Shown piece after piece: positions 26,699-36,739 of a stretch of DNA of 64,000 bases (within the stretch, counting starts at the first letter, position 1; each line of letters opens with the position of its first letter). Under the pieces are notes generated by a model, which saw only the letters and a program-made list of their open reading frames with translations, searched no databases and had not been told where the DNA came from. Made by a program: the position numbers and the translations under genes. Source of the DNA: Pseudochelatococcus sp050946405 (GTDB lineage: Bacteria; Pseudomonadota; Alphaproteobacteria; Rhizobiales; Beijerinckiaceae); assembly GCF_050946405.1 (NCBI RefSeq), contig NZ_JBMNUS010000002.1:310001-374000 (forward strand). Reading direction: 5' to 3'.

Positions 26699-26712
26699 TT
26701 GATTAGAATCAA
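26699..26712. promoter_or_regulatory. FNR/FixK box (anaerobox)
   Basis: TTGATTAGAATCAA is a perfect match to the FNR/FixK consensus TTGAT-N4-ATCAA. It lies 88 bp before the ccoN start and about 200 bp before the divergent CBS-BON gene, so it may serve either. The FixK-like regulator at 30813 is the likely ligand. Confidence 0.9.
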
Positions 26713-26867
26713 TTTTTTTTGAAAGAGGACTTTGCGTCGCACTCTTTCCCCACCGCGCCTAAGGCCCTGTTTCCGGGGGCATATGGCCGTGCGGCATTTT
26801 CGCGCCCCGCGTCGCCGGCGCCGTGGCGGGCGAAGTGATGTGGCGCAACTCGCCGGCGGGGCGTATG

Positions 26868-26876
26868 TGCTATAGT
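26868..26876 (+). promoter_or_regulatory. Possible extended -10 promoter of the CBS-BON gene
   Basis: TGCTATAGT reads as an extended -10 (TGn-TATAGT) ending 36 bp before the CBS-BON start. No good -35 is seen, which extended -10 promoters tolerate. Confidence 0.4.
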
Positions 26877-26912
26877 CGGTCGAAAGGCGAGATGGGGCGA
26901 GAAGGTGAGGCC

Positions 26913-27605
26913 ATGAAAGCGCGGGATATTCTGACAGCCAACGTCATCACCATCGGGATCGACGCATCGCTGACCGAGATCGCTGATCTGCTCGTGCGCC
27001 ATCGCATCGGCAGCCTTCCGGTGCTCGACGAGCGCGACAGGGTTGCGGGCGTCGTGTCCGAGGACGATTTCCTGCGCCGCGTCGAGACGGGCACCGAGCG
27101 GCGGCGTTCGCGGCTGGCGGAGTTTTTCACCAGCGAGGCGGCGTTGCAGCAGGATTACGTGCGCTCGCGCGGGTTGAAGGCGCGTGACGTCATGCGCACC
27201 GACCAGCCCCGCATCGGGCCGGACGTCGAACTGGCCGAGATCGCGGACGTTCTCGAGCGCTACAATATCCACAGCGTCCTCGTGGTCGAGGAAGAAAGGC
27301 TTGTCGGCATCATCAGCCGCAGCGATCTCGTGCGCGCCTATGCCTCGGTCGCCGATACGCGGGCGCAGCCGACGGAGGACGACCGGGCCATCCGCGAGGC
27401 ATTGCTGCGGGAACTCGCGAGCCAGCCCTGGGGCCGCAGGCTGGAGAACACCATCGTCGTTACCGACGGCGTGGTGCATCTGTGGGGGCAGGTGGTTTCG
27501 CCCACCGAGCGCGCGGCCCTGCGCGTGGCGGCGGAGCGCATTCCCGGTGTCGCCAAGGTGCAGGATCACACCACCCTCACCGGCCCGGTGGCCGTTCCCG
27601 AATAG
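26913..27605 (+). CDS. CBS-pair and BON domain protein
   Basis: A 230-residue soluble protein with two CBS domains, MKARDILTANVITIGIDASLTEIADLLVRHRIGSLPVLDERDRVAGVVSEDDFL and the KARDVMRTDQPRIGPDVELAEIADVLERYNIHSVLVVEEERLVGIISRSDLVRAYA block, followed by a C-terminal BON domain (IREALLRELASQPWGRRLENTIVVTDGVVHLWGQVVSPTERAALRVAAERIPGVAKVQDH). CBS pairs bind adenosyl ligands and BON domains often bind membranes. The precise role is unknown. ATG 26913 follows GAAGGTGAGG. The position, divergent from ccoN and next to fixLJ, suggests an oxygen- or energy-linked function. Confidence 0.9.
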   Translation: MKARDILTANVITIGIDASLTEIADLLVRHRIGSLPVLDERDRVAGVVSEDDFLRRVETGTERRRSRLAEFFTSEAALQQDYVRSRGLKARDVMRTDQPRIGPDVELAEIADVLERYNIHSVLVVEEERLVGIISRSDLVRAYASVADTRAQPTEDDRAIREALLRELASQPWGRRLENTIVVTDGVVHLWGQVVSPTERAALRVAAERIPGVAKVQDHTTLTGPVAVPE

Positions 27606-27642
27606 GGCGGCGGACGTTCAGACGGCATCGCGCCGCCAGCGT

Positions 27643-28107
27643 TCAGTTCTGCAAGCCGTTCATCGCGGCGTCGATGGCTTCGCTCAAGGCGTTGTTGAGC
27701 AGGGGCTTTTCCACGATCGGCACGCCGACCGCAAGCGCGCGGGCGCGCAAGGCCGCGCTGGGATAGCTGGTGATCAGGATGGCGGGCAGGGTGGCCCGCC
27801 GCTCGTGCGCCAGCGACACGAGCATGTCGAGGCCGCTCGCGCCGGGCATTTTCTCGTCGACCACGAGGCAGGCGCGCCGGGGCAGGTCGGAGGCTTGCAG
27901 GAATTCCGCCGCGCTGGCGTAGCAGAGCACGCGGAAACCCTCGATCTCCAGCGAGAACTTGAGGGCGCCGCGAACGGCGGGATCGTCGTCGATGACGAGC
28001 ACGGTCCGCCTGTCGATGATCAGCCGGCCATCCGCCGGCGGGTGGCTTGCGCTCTGTCCGCGCGGAAAGGCCGTTTCTCCACAGCGACAATTATCGGAGG
28101 TATTCAC
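27643..28107 (-). CDS. Stand-alone response-regulator receiver
   Basis: A single receiver domain with no output domain: TVLVIDDDPAVRGALKFSLEIEGFRVL, phosphoacceptor Asp in CLVVDEKMPG, the Thr/Ser position in LITSYPS, and the Lys in VEKPLLNN. The start is uncertain. GTG 28107 (VNTSDNCRCG) gives 154 residues; the frame is open to 28275, and the domain itself begins about 40 residues after 28107. Relatives near fixLJ are thought to act as phosphate sinks or connectors in two-component networks. An FNR-like box lies about 155 bp upstream. Confidence 0.8.
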   Translation of the reverse strand: MNTSDNCRCGETAFPRGQSASHPPADGRLIIDRRTVLVIDDDPAVRGALKFSLEIEGFRVLCYASAAEFLQASDLPRRACLVVDEKMPGASGLDMLVSLAHERRATLPAILITSYPSAALRARALAVGVPIVEKPLLNNALSEAIDAAMNGLQN

Positions 28108-28261
28108 AGCGTGCCACCACGTCCCGACCGCTCTTGAGGCATTGCATCCGGTTTCCCCGTCCGATGGAAAGGCGCGGCGGCCGCCGGGTCTCGCGTCGCG
28201 CCCGCATTCGGCGATGCAACAGGAGTTTGTGCCAGTTCGCCATATTTCGCAAATGGTTGCC

Positions 28262-28275
28262 TTGACGTGGATCAA
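28262..28275. promoter_or_regulatory. FNR/FixK-like box upstream of the lone receiver gene
   Basis: TTGACGTGGATCAA fits TTGA-N6-TCAA and the looser FNR/FixK pattern TTGAY-N4-RTCAA. It sits in the 231-bp gap between fixJ (3' end at 28339) and the receiver gene, upstream of the latter. The inner C/A pair breaks perfect symmetry. Confidence 0.65.
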
Positions 28276-28338
28276 CGACGTGAATCAACCGCACCGTTTC
28301 GCGCCGGGCTCGGGGCGGCCGCCGTCAGGGGGCGGCCG

Positions 28339-28989
28339 TCAAGGATTGCCGGCTTGGCCGGCGAGGCTGCGCGCGCTCTCCGGCGCATGGCCGCTGACCA
28401 TCGCCATGCGGACGAGATGCGAGAGGCTCGCGGCGTTCATCTTTGTCATCACGTGGGCGCGATGCACCTCGACGGTGCGCGGACTGATTCCCAGCGATAC
28501 GGCGATGTGCTTGTTGGTCATTCCCCTCACCAGCCCGTCCAGCACCTCGCGCTCGCGGGCCGTCAGGGTTTGCAGCCGCTCGGTGATCTCGATGGTTTCG
28601 GCGGCCGTTCCGGGCGACGCCTTCGGCCCTTCGAGCGCGGTGCGAATCGCCGCCAGCAAGACCTCGTCGTCGAACGGCTTTTCCAGGAAGTCGCTGGCGC
28701 CGATCTTCATGGCGTCGACCGCGAGCGGAACATCCGCATTGCCGGTGATGACGATCACCGGCAGGTCGATGCCCTTTTCCCGCAGGATGCGCAACAGATC
28801 GATGCCGCTGATTCCCGGCATGCGGACGTCGGAGACGATGCAGCCGCCGAGCCCCCACGGCCGCTGTTCCAGAAACGCCGCCGCCGAAGCGTAGGTGAGC
28901 ACGGTCAGGTTCATGCCTTCCAGCAGGAACGCCAGCGAATCGCGCACTGATTCATCGTCGTCGATGACGTGGACGGTGCCGCTACGCAT
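28339..28989 (-). CDS. fixJ: Response regulator FixJ
   Basis: A 216-residue two-domain regulator. The receiver is GTVHVIDDDESVRDSLAFLLEGMNLTVLTYASAAAFLE with the phosphoacceptor Asp in CIVSDVRMPGISG and Lys in LEKPFDDE. The C-terminal LuxR/FixJ-type HTH is LTAREREVLDGLVRGMTNKHIAVSLGISPRTVEVHRAHVMTKMNA. FixJ is phosphorylated by FixL at low oxygen and activates fixK. The start at ATG 28989 overlaps the end of fixL by 8 bp, so the pair is coupled. Confidence 0.93.
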   Translation of the reverse strand: MRSGTVHVIDDDESVRDSLAFLLEGMNLTVLTYASAAAFLEQRPWGLGGCIVSDVRMPGISGIDLLRILREKGIDLPVIVITGNADVPLAVDAMKIGASDFLEKPFDDEVLLAAIRTALEGPKASPGTAAETIEITERLQTLTAREREVLDGLVRGMTNKHIAVSLGISPRTVEVHRAHVMTKMNAASLSHLVRMAMVSGHAPESARSLAGQAGNP

Positions 28990-30625
28990 GCTCCTGTGCC
29001 TCCTCTTGGACCGAACGAAGGGTGAAGCGAAAGATGGTGCCGCCGCCGGGGGCGGCCTCGGCGCCGATCTGGCCGCCGTGCGCCTCGACGATGGTGCGGG
29101 AGATCGACAGCCCCACGCCCATGCCGTTGCGTTTCGTCGTGACGAACGGCTGGAACAGCCGCCGCGCCACATCGGGCGCGAGGCCGGGGCCGGTATCGAT
29201 GACGCTCACCTCGACCATGCCGTCTCCGGCGGGCGTCGTGGTGACGCGGATTTCCCGCGTTTCCGAATCCTGCACGGCCTCCAGCGCATTGCGCAGCAGG
29301 TTGACGAGCACCTGCTGGATCTGCACCTTGTCGGCCAGCACCCAGGCGGCCTGCGGATCGAGATCGTAGGTGACGCGCGCCCCGTATTCGCGCGCGCCCA
29401 CGAGCGCCAGCGCGCTCGCTTCCTCGATGACCTTGGTGAGATTCTCCACGCGCCGTTCGCTCTCGCCGCGCGCCACGAATTCGCGCAGGCGGCGGATGAT
29501 CTGCCCCGCCCGAAGGGCCTGGTCGGACGCCTTTTCGAGCGCGTCGCGCATGCGCGCGGTGCGGGGTGCGTCCTCGTCCGCGAGCAGGCGGCGCACGCCG
29601 CGCAGATAATTGGCGATGGCGGTGAGCGGCTGGTTCAGCTCGTGCGCCAGCGTGGAGGCCATTTCGCCCATCGCGGTGAGGCGCGAGATATGCACGAGTT
29701 CCGCCTGAAGATCCTGAAGGCGGGCTTCCGTGAGCTGCCGCTCCGTGAGATCGCGGATGAAGCCGGTGAAGAAGATTTCGCCCGGCCCCGTGGTCTCGCC
29801 GACGGCGAGCTGCATCGGGAAGGTGGAGCCGTCCTTGCGCTGCCCCATGACCACCCGTCCGATGCCGATGATGCGCTTCTCGCCCGTTTGCAGATAGCGC
29901 TCCATGTAGCTGTCGTGATCTTCCCGGTAGGGCGAGGGCATCAGGATGGAGACGTTCCGGCCCAGCGTCTCCCCGGCGGTGAAGCCGAAAAGCCGCTCCG
30001 CCGCGCGGGAGAACGAGCGGATATGCCCCGAGCGGTCGATGACGACCATGGCGTCGGGCACCGTATCGAGAATCGAGCGCAGATGCGCCTCCCTCACGCG
30101 CAGATCCCGCGCCGCGGCGACGAGCCCGGCCGAAGTGCGGTCGCGCAGGCGCTCGCCCGCATAGGCCATGCCGAGGCCGAGAAGGGAAAAGGCGATGGCA
30201 GCGGCCACATCGGCCTGCACCTCGTCCGGCGCATGATCGGTCAGCGCGCCGGCGGTGGCCAACGCCGCGGCGGTCGCCGCAAGGCCGGGGCGAAAGCCGC
30301 GCTCGCATCCGAACAGGACGGCGATCGCAAGCATCGACAGCAGCAGGGCGGGCGTCTCCCCGAGCCCGAAGATCAGGCCGAGCACCCCGACGAAGGCGAC
30401 GGCAAACAGGCCGTGCAGGTAATCCGCGGGCCCTACGCCTCCCGGCGGGCGGTCCGCCTGCCGCAGCGCCCGCTTGCGTCCGGCCGAAAACGGGCAGGCG
30501 GAAACGCCTTCCTGCGCGCGATTGCGTTCCCGCAATGCGTGCGGGTTGCCCGATGCGCTAATGTCATTTCCGAAGTCGCCGTTCCGGGCGCTTCCCGGAT
30601 CGCGACGGGGCTCGGTTTCCGTCAT
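28982..30625 (-). CDS. fixL: Oxygen-sensing histidine kinase FixL (heme-PAS)
   Basis: A 547-residue kinase: transmembrane segments at about 70-160, a PAS domain at about 180-300, and HisKA/HATPase domains to the end. The heme-PAS motif HDSYMERYLQTG has the proximal heme ligand as H237 (H200 of Bradyrhizobium FixL) and Arg at the R206 position; RIIGIGR keeps the R220 equivalent, which controls the oxygen signal, while the H214 position is Arg. The phospho-His is H328 in STLAHELNQP. Nucleotide-binding boxes are VLVNLLRNALEA and VIDTGPGLAPD. It forms an operon with fixJ and is divergent from the FixK-like gene. Confidence 0.95.
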   Translation of the reverse strand: MTETEPRRDPGSARNGDFGNDISASGNPHALRERNRAQEGVSACPFSAGRKRALRQADRPPGGVGPADYLHGLFAVAFVGVLGLIFGLGETPALLLSMLAIAVLFGCERGFRPGLAATAAALATAGALTDHAPDEVQADVAAAIAFSLLGLGMAYAGERLRDRTSAGLVAAARDLRVREAHLRSILDTVPDAMVVIDRSGHIRSFSRAAERLFGFTAGETLGRNVSILMPSPYREDHDSYMERYLQTGEKRIIGIGRVVMGQRKDGSTFPMQLAVGETTGPGEIFFTGFIRDLTERQLTEARLQDLQAELVHISRLTAMGEMASTLAHELNQPLTAIANYLRGVRRLLADEDAPRTARMRDALEKASDQALRAGQIIRRLREFVARGESERRVENLTKVIEEASALALVGAREYGARVTYDLDPQAAWVLADKVQIQQVLVNLLRNALEAVQDSETREIRVTTTPAGDGMVEVSVIDTGPGLAPDVARRLFQPFVTTKRNGMGVGLSISRTIVEAHGGQIGAEAAPGGGTIFRFTLRSVQEEAQEHA

Positions 30626-30729
30626 CGCCGTTCTCTGCTCACGTCATACGGCGTCTCTCATGCCGGCGGCGGCCGGACGCCCGCCGTCTTGCCCGGAGGC
30701 GGCCCGGAAAAGGGCCCTGAATCTGCTAC

Positions 30730-30745
30730 TAAGGGATTCCCCTTA
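30730..30745. promoter_or_regulatory. Dyad TAAGGG-N4-CCCTTA, candidate FixJ site
   Basis: A perfect inverted repeat TAAGGG ATTC CCCTTA lies in the gap between divergent fixL and the FixK-like gene, 67 bp before ATG 30813. FixJ activates fixK in other species, so a FixJ site is expected here. The match to a published FixJ box was not verified. Confidence 0.5.
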
Positions 30746-30812
30746 CGCAGTCGACCGAATTTCGCGCCGACGGCGGCAGGAATACAACGAGGACATGACG
30801 AAGGGAGACGAC

Positions 30813-31586
30813 ATGTCCAGCATCCTGCAAACGCCTCAGACTGTCACCACCGCCAATGTTCCCGTGCGGACGCCTTCGGTCGGCACCGGCGGCGTCGCCG
30901 TGCGCGGGCAATGGCTGCCTTCCGCGGACCAGATCGCCGACTGGTCGCTCGACGCCCGCATCGTTCATCTGTTCGCCGAGATCGGAACGCCCGTCGTGGT
31001 GCCGCGAAACGGCGAACTCTATGCGGAAGACGGGCAGGTCGACAATCTCTACCGGATCGAGAGCGGCGTCATCCGCACCTGCAAGATCCTGAACGACGGC
31101 CGCCGGCAGATCGACGGCTTCTACATGGCCGGCGACATCGTCGGTCTGGAAGTCGGCCGCCGGCACCAGTATTGTGCCGAGGCGGTTTGCCGCGCGACGC
31201 TCAGGGCGGTGCGCATGCGCACCGTCCATGCGCAGATCGAGGCGGGCGGCGATCTCTCGTGCGCGCTGTGGGAGATGACCGCGCGCGAGCTGCTGCGGTC
31301 GCAGCAGCACATCCTGCTGCTCGGCCGGCGCAGCGCGCAGGAGCGGGTGGGCTGCTTCCTGCTGGCGCTCGCGAGCCGGATCGCGGGCAGGAACGTGCTG
31401 GAAACCGCGAACGTGCTGTTCGACCTGCCGATGTCGCGGCAGGACATCGCCGACTATCTCGGCCTGACGATCGAGACCGTTTCCCGCACCTTCACGCAGC
31501 TTGAGGCGATGGGCGTCATCGCGCTGGAGTCTGCCCGCACGGTGCGGCTGAGCAACCGCGCCGCGCTGCGGGAAATGAACGGCTGA
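30813..31586 (+). CDS. fixK: Crp/Fnr family regulator, FixK-like
   Basis: A 257-residue CRP/FNR-type activator: cyclic-nucleotide-binding-like fold (GTPVVVPRNGELYAEDGQVDNLYRIESGVIRTCKILNDGRRQIDGFYMAGDIVGLEV) and HTH at about 207-236 (LPMSRQDIADYLGLTIETVSRTFTQLEAMGVI). The recognition helix E-T-V-S-R predicts binding to TTGAT-N4-ATCAA boxes. It lacks an N-terminal cysteine cluster, so it is a FixK-type rather than an oxygen-sensing FNR-type protein. ATG 30813 was chosen for its AAGGGAG; ATG 30795 with GAGG is an alternative. It probably links FixLJ to the cco operon. Confidence 0.88.
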   Translation: MSSILQTPQTVTTANVPVRTPSVGTGGVAVRGQWLPSADQIADWSLDARIVHLFAEIGTPVVVPRNGELYAEDGQVDNLYRIESGVIRTCKILNDGRRQIDGFYMAGDIVGLEVGRRHQYCAEAVCRATLRAVRMRTVHAQIEAGGDLSCALWEMTARELLRSQQHILLLGRRSAQERVGCFLLALASRIAGRNVLETANVLFDLPMSRQDIADYLGLTIETVSRTFTQLEAMGVIALESARTVRLSNRAALREMNG

Positions 31587-31605
31587 CCTTACACGGCGGC
31601 CGGCG

Positions 31606-32652
31606 TCAGCCCCACGGCCCCCTTCTGTGCGTGGGGGCGTCGTTTTCCCCCGCCGGGGGCTGCGGCGCGCCGGTCGCGCTCGCGGGCAGCCGCCCGCCCG
31701 CATGGCGCACCAGCGCATCGATCCTGTCCGCGACGGGCGGATGGGTGGCGAACAGGCTGCTGAAGCCGGCGCGCGGGTTGTCGATGCACATCTCCATCAC
31801 CGCCGAGGGCGCGGCGGCAAGGTCGCTGCGCCCGGAAATCTTGAGCAGGGCGGAGATCATGGCGTCGGGGTTCTTCGTCAACTCGACGGCGCCGGCATCG
31901 GCGAGATATTCCCGCGAGCGCGACAGCGAGAAGCGGATGAGGACGGAGAGCGCCCACGCCAGCACGGCAAGGGCGATGGCCACCACGATGGCGATGGCCG
32001 CGCCGCCGCCCTTCCTGTCGTCGCCGGAAGAGGCGCGCGAGCGGCGCATGGGCGCGAACCGCAGCCAGCGGAAGATCATCTCGCCGAAGAACGAAATCGC
32101 CCCGGCGATGATCATGGCCGTCACCATCAACTGCACGTCCCTGTTGCGGATGTGCGTGAGTTCATGGGCCAGCACGGCTTCGATCTCGTCGCGGTCCAGC
32201 GTCTCCAGCAGCCCGCGGGTGACGGTGACGGCGTACTGGCTTTCGCTGAGGCCGGAGGCGTAGGCGTTCAGCGCGTCCGTGTCCATGACGGCGAGGCGTG
32301 GCGTGCGCAGGCCGCGGGAAATGCACAGGTTTTCGAGCAGCGCATAAAGCTCCGGCGCATCGGCGCGCGTCACGTCGTGCGCGTGGGTAATGGCGCCGAG
32401 CATCTTCTGGTGGAAGAAATAGGCGATGGCGATCCACGCCAGCGCCGCCAGCGTGGCCGCCGGTATCGCCGACGGCAGATCCGCCAGCGCGCGCCGCACG
32501 AGGACATCGAACGGCGCATCCTCGGCCAGCGCCTCGCCCGCCAGCGCGCCGGCGAACACCAGCACGTAAACGAGCAGAAACAGCCCGCCGATCAGAAAGA
32601 CCGAGCGGACGCGGTTGGCGCGGATGTGGCTGTATAGCCCGAACGCGGCCAT
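31606..32652 (-). CDS. M48 family metallopeptidase (HtpX-like)
   Basis: A 348-residue membrane zinc protease. Two helices lie near the N-terminus (residues 17-40 and 62-82), then the zinc site HELTH at 163-167, two more helices, and the third zinc ligand Glu in SREYLADAGAVELT. Substrate-site blocks are MDTDALNAYASGLSESQYAVTVTRGLL and SSLFATHPPVADRIDAL. HtpX-like enzymes degrade misfolded membrane proteins. It follows the lemA gene at 16 bp; a LemA-M48 pair is common. Confidence 0.92.
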   Translation of the reverse strand: MAAFGLYSHIRANRVRSVFLIGGLFLLVYVLVFAGALAGEALAEDAPFDVLVRRALADLPSAIPAATLAALAWIAIAYFFHQKMLGAITHAHDVTRADAPELYALLENLCISRGLRTPRLAVMDTDALNAYASGLSESQYAVTVTRGLLETLDRDEIEAVLAHELTHIRNRDVQLMVTAMIIAGAISFFGEMIFRWLRFAPMRRSRASSGDDRKGGGAAIAIVVAIALAVLAWALSVLIRFSLSRSREYLADAGAVELTKNPDAMISALLKISGRSDLAAAPSAVMEMCIDNPRAGFSSLFATHPPVADRIDALVRHAGGRLPASATGAPQPPAGENDAPTHRRGPWG

Positions 32653-32668
32653 GGGCGGCGTTTCCGGC

Positions 32669-33226
32669 TCAGAACTTCACGGCCGGGGGCGCGTCGAGCT
32701 GCTGGCGCGCACCTTCGCCGACATCGAAGAACGCGCGGTGCGAGAAGCCCAGTTTGGTGGCGAAGAGGGCCGCGGGAAACGATTCGATGGCCGCGTTATA
32801 CTCGCTGACGGTGTTGTTGAAGAAGCGCCTCGCGGCGGCGAGCCTGTTCTCGATATCGGCGAGATCGCGCTGCAACTGCTGGAAATTGCTGCTGGCCTTG
32901 AGATCGGGATAGGATTCCGCCACCGCGATGAGGCGCCCCAGCGCGCCCGACAGCGCCTGTTCCGCGCCCGCCTGCGCGGCGGGATCGTGCGCGCCCAGCG
33001 CGAGCTGGCGCGCCTGCGTGACCGAATCGAGCGTATCGCGCTCATGGGCGGCATAGCCCTTCACCGTCTCCACGAGATTGGGAATGAGGTCGTGGCGCTG
33101 CTTCAACTGCACGTCGATGTCGCCGAACGCCTGGTTGACGCGCTGCCGGAGCGCCACCAGCCCGTTGTAGACGAACACCGCGTAAAGAAGCAGCGCCACG
33201 ATGACGCCGACGATGATCCATTCCAT
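32669..33226 (-). CDS. LemA family protein
   Basis: A 185-residue protein with an N-terminal signal anchor (WIIVGVIVALLLYAVFVYNGLVAL) and a helical LemA domain (RVNQAFGDIDVQLKQRHDLIPNLVETVKGYAAHERDTLDSVTQAR; AENRL-type NRLAAARRFFNNTVSEYNAAIESFP). LemA proteins are envelope proteins of unclear function. They often pair with M48 proteases or TPM-domain genes, as here. ATG 33226 was selected; the frame extends to 33304 without sense. Confidence 0.93.
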   Translation of the reverse strand: MEWIIVGVIVALLLYAVFVYNGLVALRQRVNQAFGDIDVQLKQRHDLIPNLVETVKGYAAHERDTLDSVTQARQLALGAHDPAAQAGAEQALSGALGRLIAVAESYPDLKASSNFQQLQRDLADIENRLAAARRFFNNTVSEYNAAIESFPAALFATKLGFSHRAFFDVGEGARQQLDAPPAVKF

Positions 33227-33331
33227 GATTGCAACTCCCCGAAGCGCCTGAACCGTTTCATCTTTTCGCACGCCGCACCGCCGATGCGGCAGTATCGCAC
33301 GCATGGCTTGCGCGAACGTGAAAATACCGCG

Positions 33332-33685
33332 TCAGAAATCGTCGTCGCCATCGCCGCCGTGCGCGGACCGGTGCGTTTCGACATGGGTCGTCTCGCCCGC
33401 GCCGGGCTGGCGCTCGCGCGTGCCCGAAGCGCGCAGCGCCATGCCGCCGATTTCGAGACCGGCGGCGCCGCTCTCCTCACCGTCGAAGCGAAAGACGACG
33501 CCGAACGAATGCCAGTTGTCCGCCGGCACGCCATAATGCCGGATGACATCGCGCAGGATCGGTTCGAGCCGCCGGGCGATCGACATGCGCCGCTCCAGAT
33601 CGCGGTCGAGCGCCCGCAGCACTTCCTCGATGTCGATCATGTCGTCGAAGGGCACGGTTTCCGGCGTGTCGTCGTTATCGGGCAT
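33332..33685 (-). CDS. Conserved small acidic protein, unknown function
   Basis: A 117-residue soluble acidic protein starting at ATG 33685 after a strong AGGAG. A helical region (MIDIEEVLRALDRDLERRMSIARRLEPILRDVIRHYG) is followed by a beta-type region (NWHSFGVVFRFDGEESGAAGLEIGGMALRASG) and a His/Asp-rich tail (HVETHRSAHGGDGDDDF). No family is recognised. It lies 105 bp upstream of lemA on the same strand and divergent from ilvA. Confidence 0.6.
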   Translation of the reverse strand: MPDNDDTPETVPFDDMIDIEEVLRALDRDLERRMSIARRLEPILRDVIRHYGVPADNWHSFGVVFRFDGEESGAAGLEIGGMALRASGTRERQPGAGETTHVETHRSAHGGDGDDDF

Positions 33686-33893
33686 TCGGTCTCCTGACCT
33701 TTCGGGACGCGGCGCCCGCGAGCCGATCGGCATATGTATGTTCGCAACGCGATACTGATCCGGCAAAGCCGGTGTTCCGTCCCGTGCGAAGGTGCGCTAT
33801 GGGTTTGCCGTGGTGCCGGCGTGGCCGGCAGGGAATCGTCAGGGCGCATCCTCGTAACAGGTACGCCGTCATCATGACAGGCGCAGACAAGCA

Positions 33894-35420
<1,527 letters not shown>

Positions 35421-35538
35421 AGCGGAAGTTTGCATCCCGTCCCGACATTCGCCACAATGCCCGCGCCTTCTCGGGCGGCGGGGCAAGGGTGCGCAAGCGT
35501 CCGGCCCTTGAAAGATTCTCTTCCGGGCGGCATGGACG

Positions 35539-36699
35539 ATGACTTCCTCTGAGCATTTGAACGATCGATCCTCGGCATCTGCCTCGGCAGGGGTGCTCGA
35601 CGTCGATCTTTCAGCCATTCGCGCCAATTATCGGCTGTTGCAGGCGCGTCTGGCAGGCGCGCGCTGCGCGGGCGTGGTGAAGGCGGACGCCTACGGGCTC
35701 GGCGCGGCGTATGTCGCGCCGGTGCTGCACGCGGAAGGCTGCCGTGATTTTTTCGTCGCCCATCTCGATGAGGCGCTGACGCTGCGCCCACTGCTGCCGG
35801 CTGACAGCACGCTCTACGTGCTGAACGGACTTGCCGGCGACGCCGTGCGCGAATGCGCGCTGTCCGGCGTCGTGCCGGTGCTCAATTCCGCCGATCAACT
35901 GGCGGCGTGGCGCGCGGAGGCCGGCCGGCTCGGGCGCGTGCTGCCCGCCGTCGTGCAGATCGACACCGGCATGTCGCGGCTGGGCCTCGCGCCGCGCGAT
36001 GTCGAGGCGCTGGCGCGGGACGGGCTGGCCTTCGCGGGGCTGGATATCCGCTTCCTCATGAGCCATCTCGCCTGTGCCGACGAGCCGGCGCACCCGGCGA
36101 ACGCGGAGCAGCTCGCCGCTTTCCGGGCCGGCCATGCGGCGCTTGCCGCCCATCCCGCTTTCGCACGGGCGGGCCGCTGTCTCGCCAACTCGTCCGGCAT
36201 CTTCCTCGGGCGGGACTATCATTTCGACATGGCGCGTCCGGGTGCCGCGCTCTACGGCATCAACCCGCAGCCGGGAAGCGGCAACCCGATGCAGGCGGTC
36301 GTGCGCCTGTCCGCGCGGGTGATCCAGACGCGCGCCATCCCGCAAGGCGCCCATGTCGGTTACGGCTATACGTTCGAGGCGCCCACGCCCGCGCGCGTCG
36401 CCACGCTTGCCGTGGGATACGCCGACGGCTGGCTGCGCAGCCTGAGCGGGCGCGGCGCGGCGTGGCTCGACGGCCACCGTCTGCCGATTCTCGGCCGGGT
36501 GTCGATGGACAGCGTTTGCGTCGATATTTCAGCGCTGCCCGAAGGGCTTGTCGGAACGGATACGCGCGTCGAGCTGATCGGGGATCGCCAGGGCGTCGAC
36601 GATGTGGCGACGGCGGCCGGCACCATCGGCTACGAGATCCTGACATCGCTCGGTCATCGCTACAGGCGCATCTATCGCGGCGCGGCCCTGCCGTCCTGA
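35539..36699 (+). CDS. alr: Alanine racemase
   Basis: A 386-residue PLP-dependent alanine racemase. The PLP Lys is K48 in CAGVVKADAYGLGA; the second catalytic base lies in GYGYTFEAPTPARVATLAVGYADGWLR, and GRVSMDSVCVDIS is the substrate loop. It is followed 40 bp later by dadA, so the pair may act catabolically (L-Ala to D-Ala to pyruvate, as DadX/DadA) besides supplying D-Ala for peptidoglycan. The symbol dadX would fit equally well. Confidence 0.93.
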   Translation: MTSSEHLNDRSSASASAGVLDVDLSAIRANYRLLQARLAGARCAGVVKADAYGLGAAYVAPVLHAEGCRDFFVAHLDEALTLRPLLPADSTLYVLNGLAGDAVRECALSGVVPVLNSADQLAAWRAEAGRLGRVLPAVVQIDTGMSRLGLAPRDVEALARDGLAFAGLDIRFLMSHLACADEPAHPANAEQLAAFRAGHAALAAHPAFARAGRCLANSSGIFLGRDYHFDMARPGAALYGINPQPGSGNPMQAVVRLSARVIQTRAIPQGAHVGYGYTFEAPTPARVATLAVGYADGWLRSLSGRGAAWLDGHRLPILGRVSMDSVCVDISALPEGLVGTDTRVELIGDRQGVDDVATAAGTIGYEILTSLGHRYRRIYRGAALPS

Positions 36700-36739
36700 T
36701 TCGCGCCCGCCTTTCATCGCATCGGGGAAGTCGTATCCA

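Noticed and set aside
28895..31504. An 869-codon plus-strand frame across fixL into the FixK-like gene
   Set aside because: It is a compositional shadow of fixL and reads the FixK-like gene in the wrong frame; no start signal or domain is visible.
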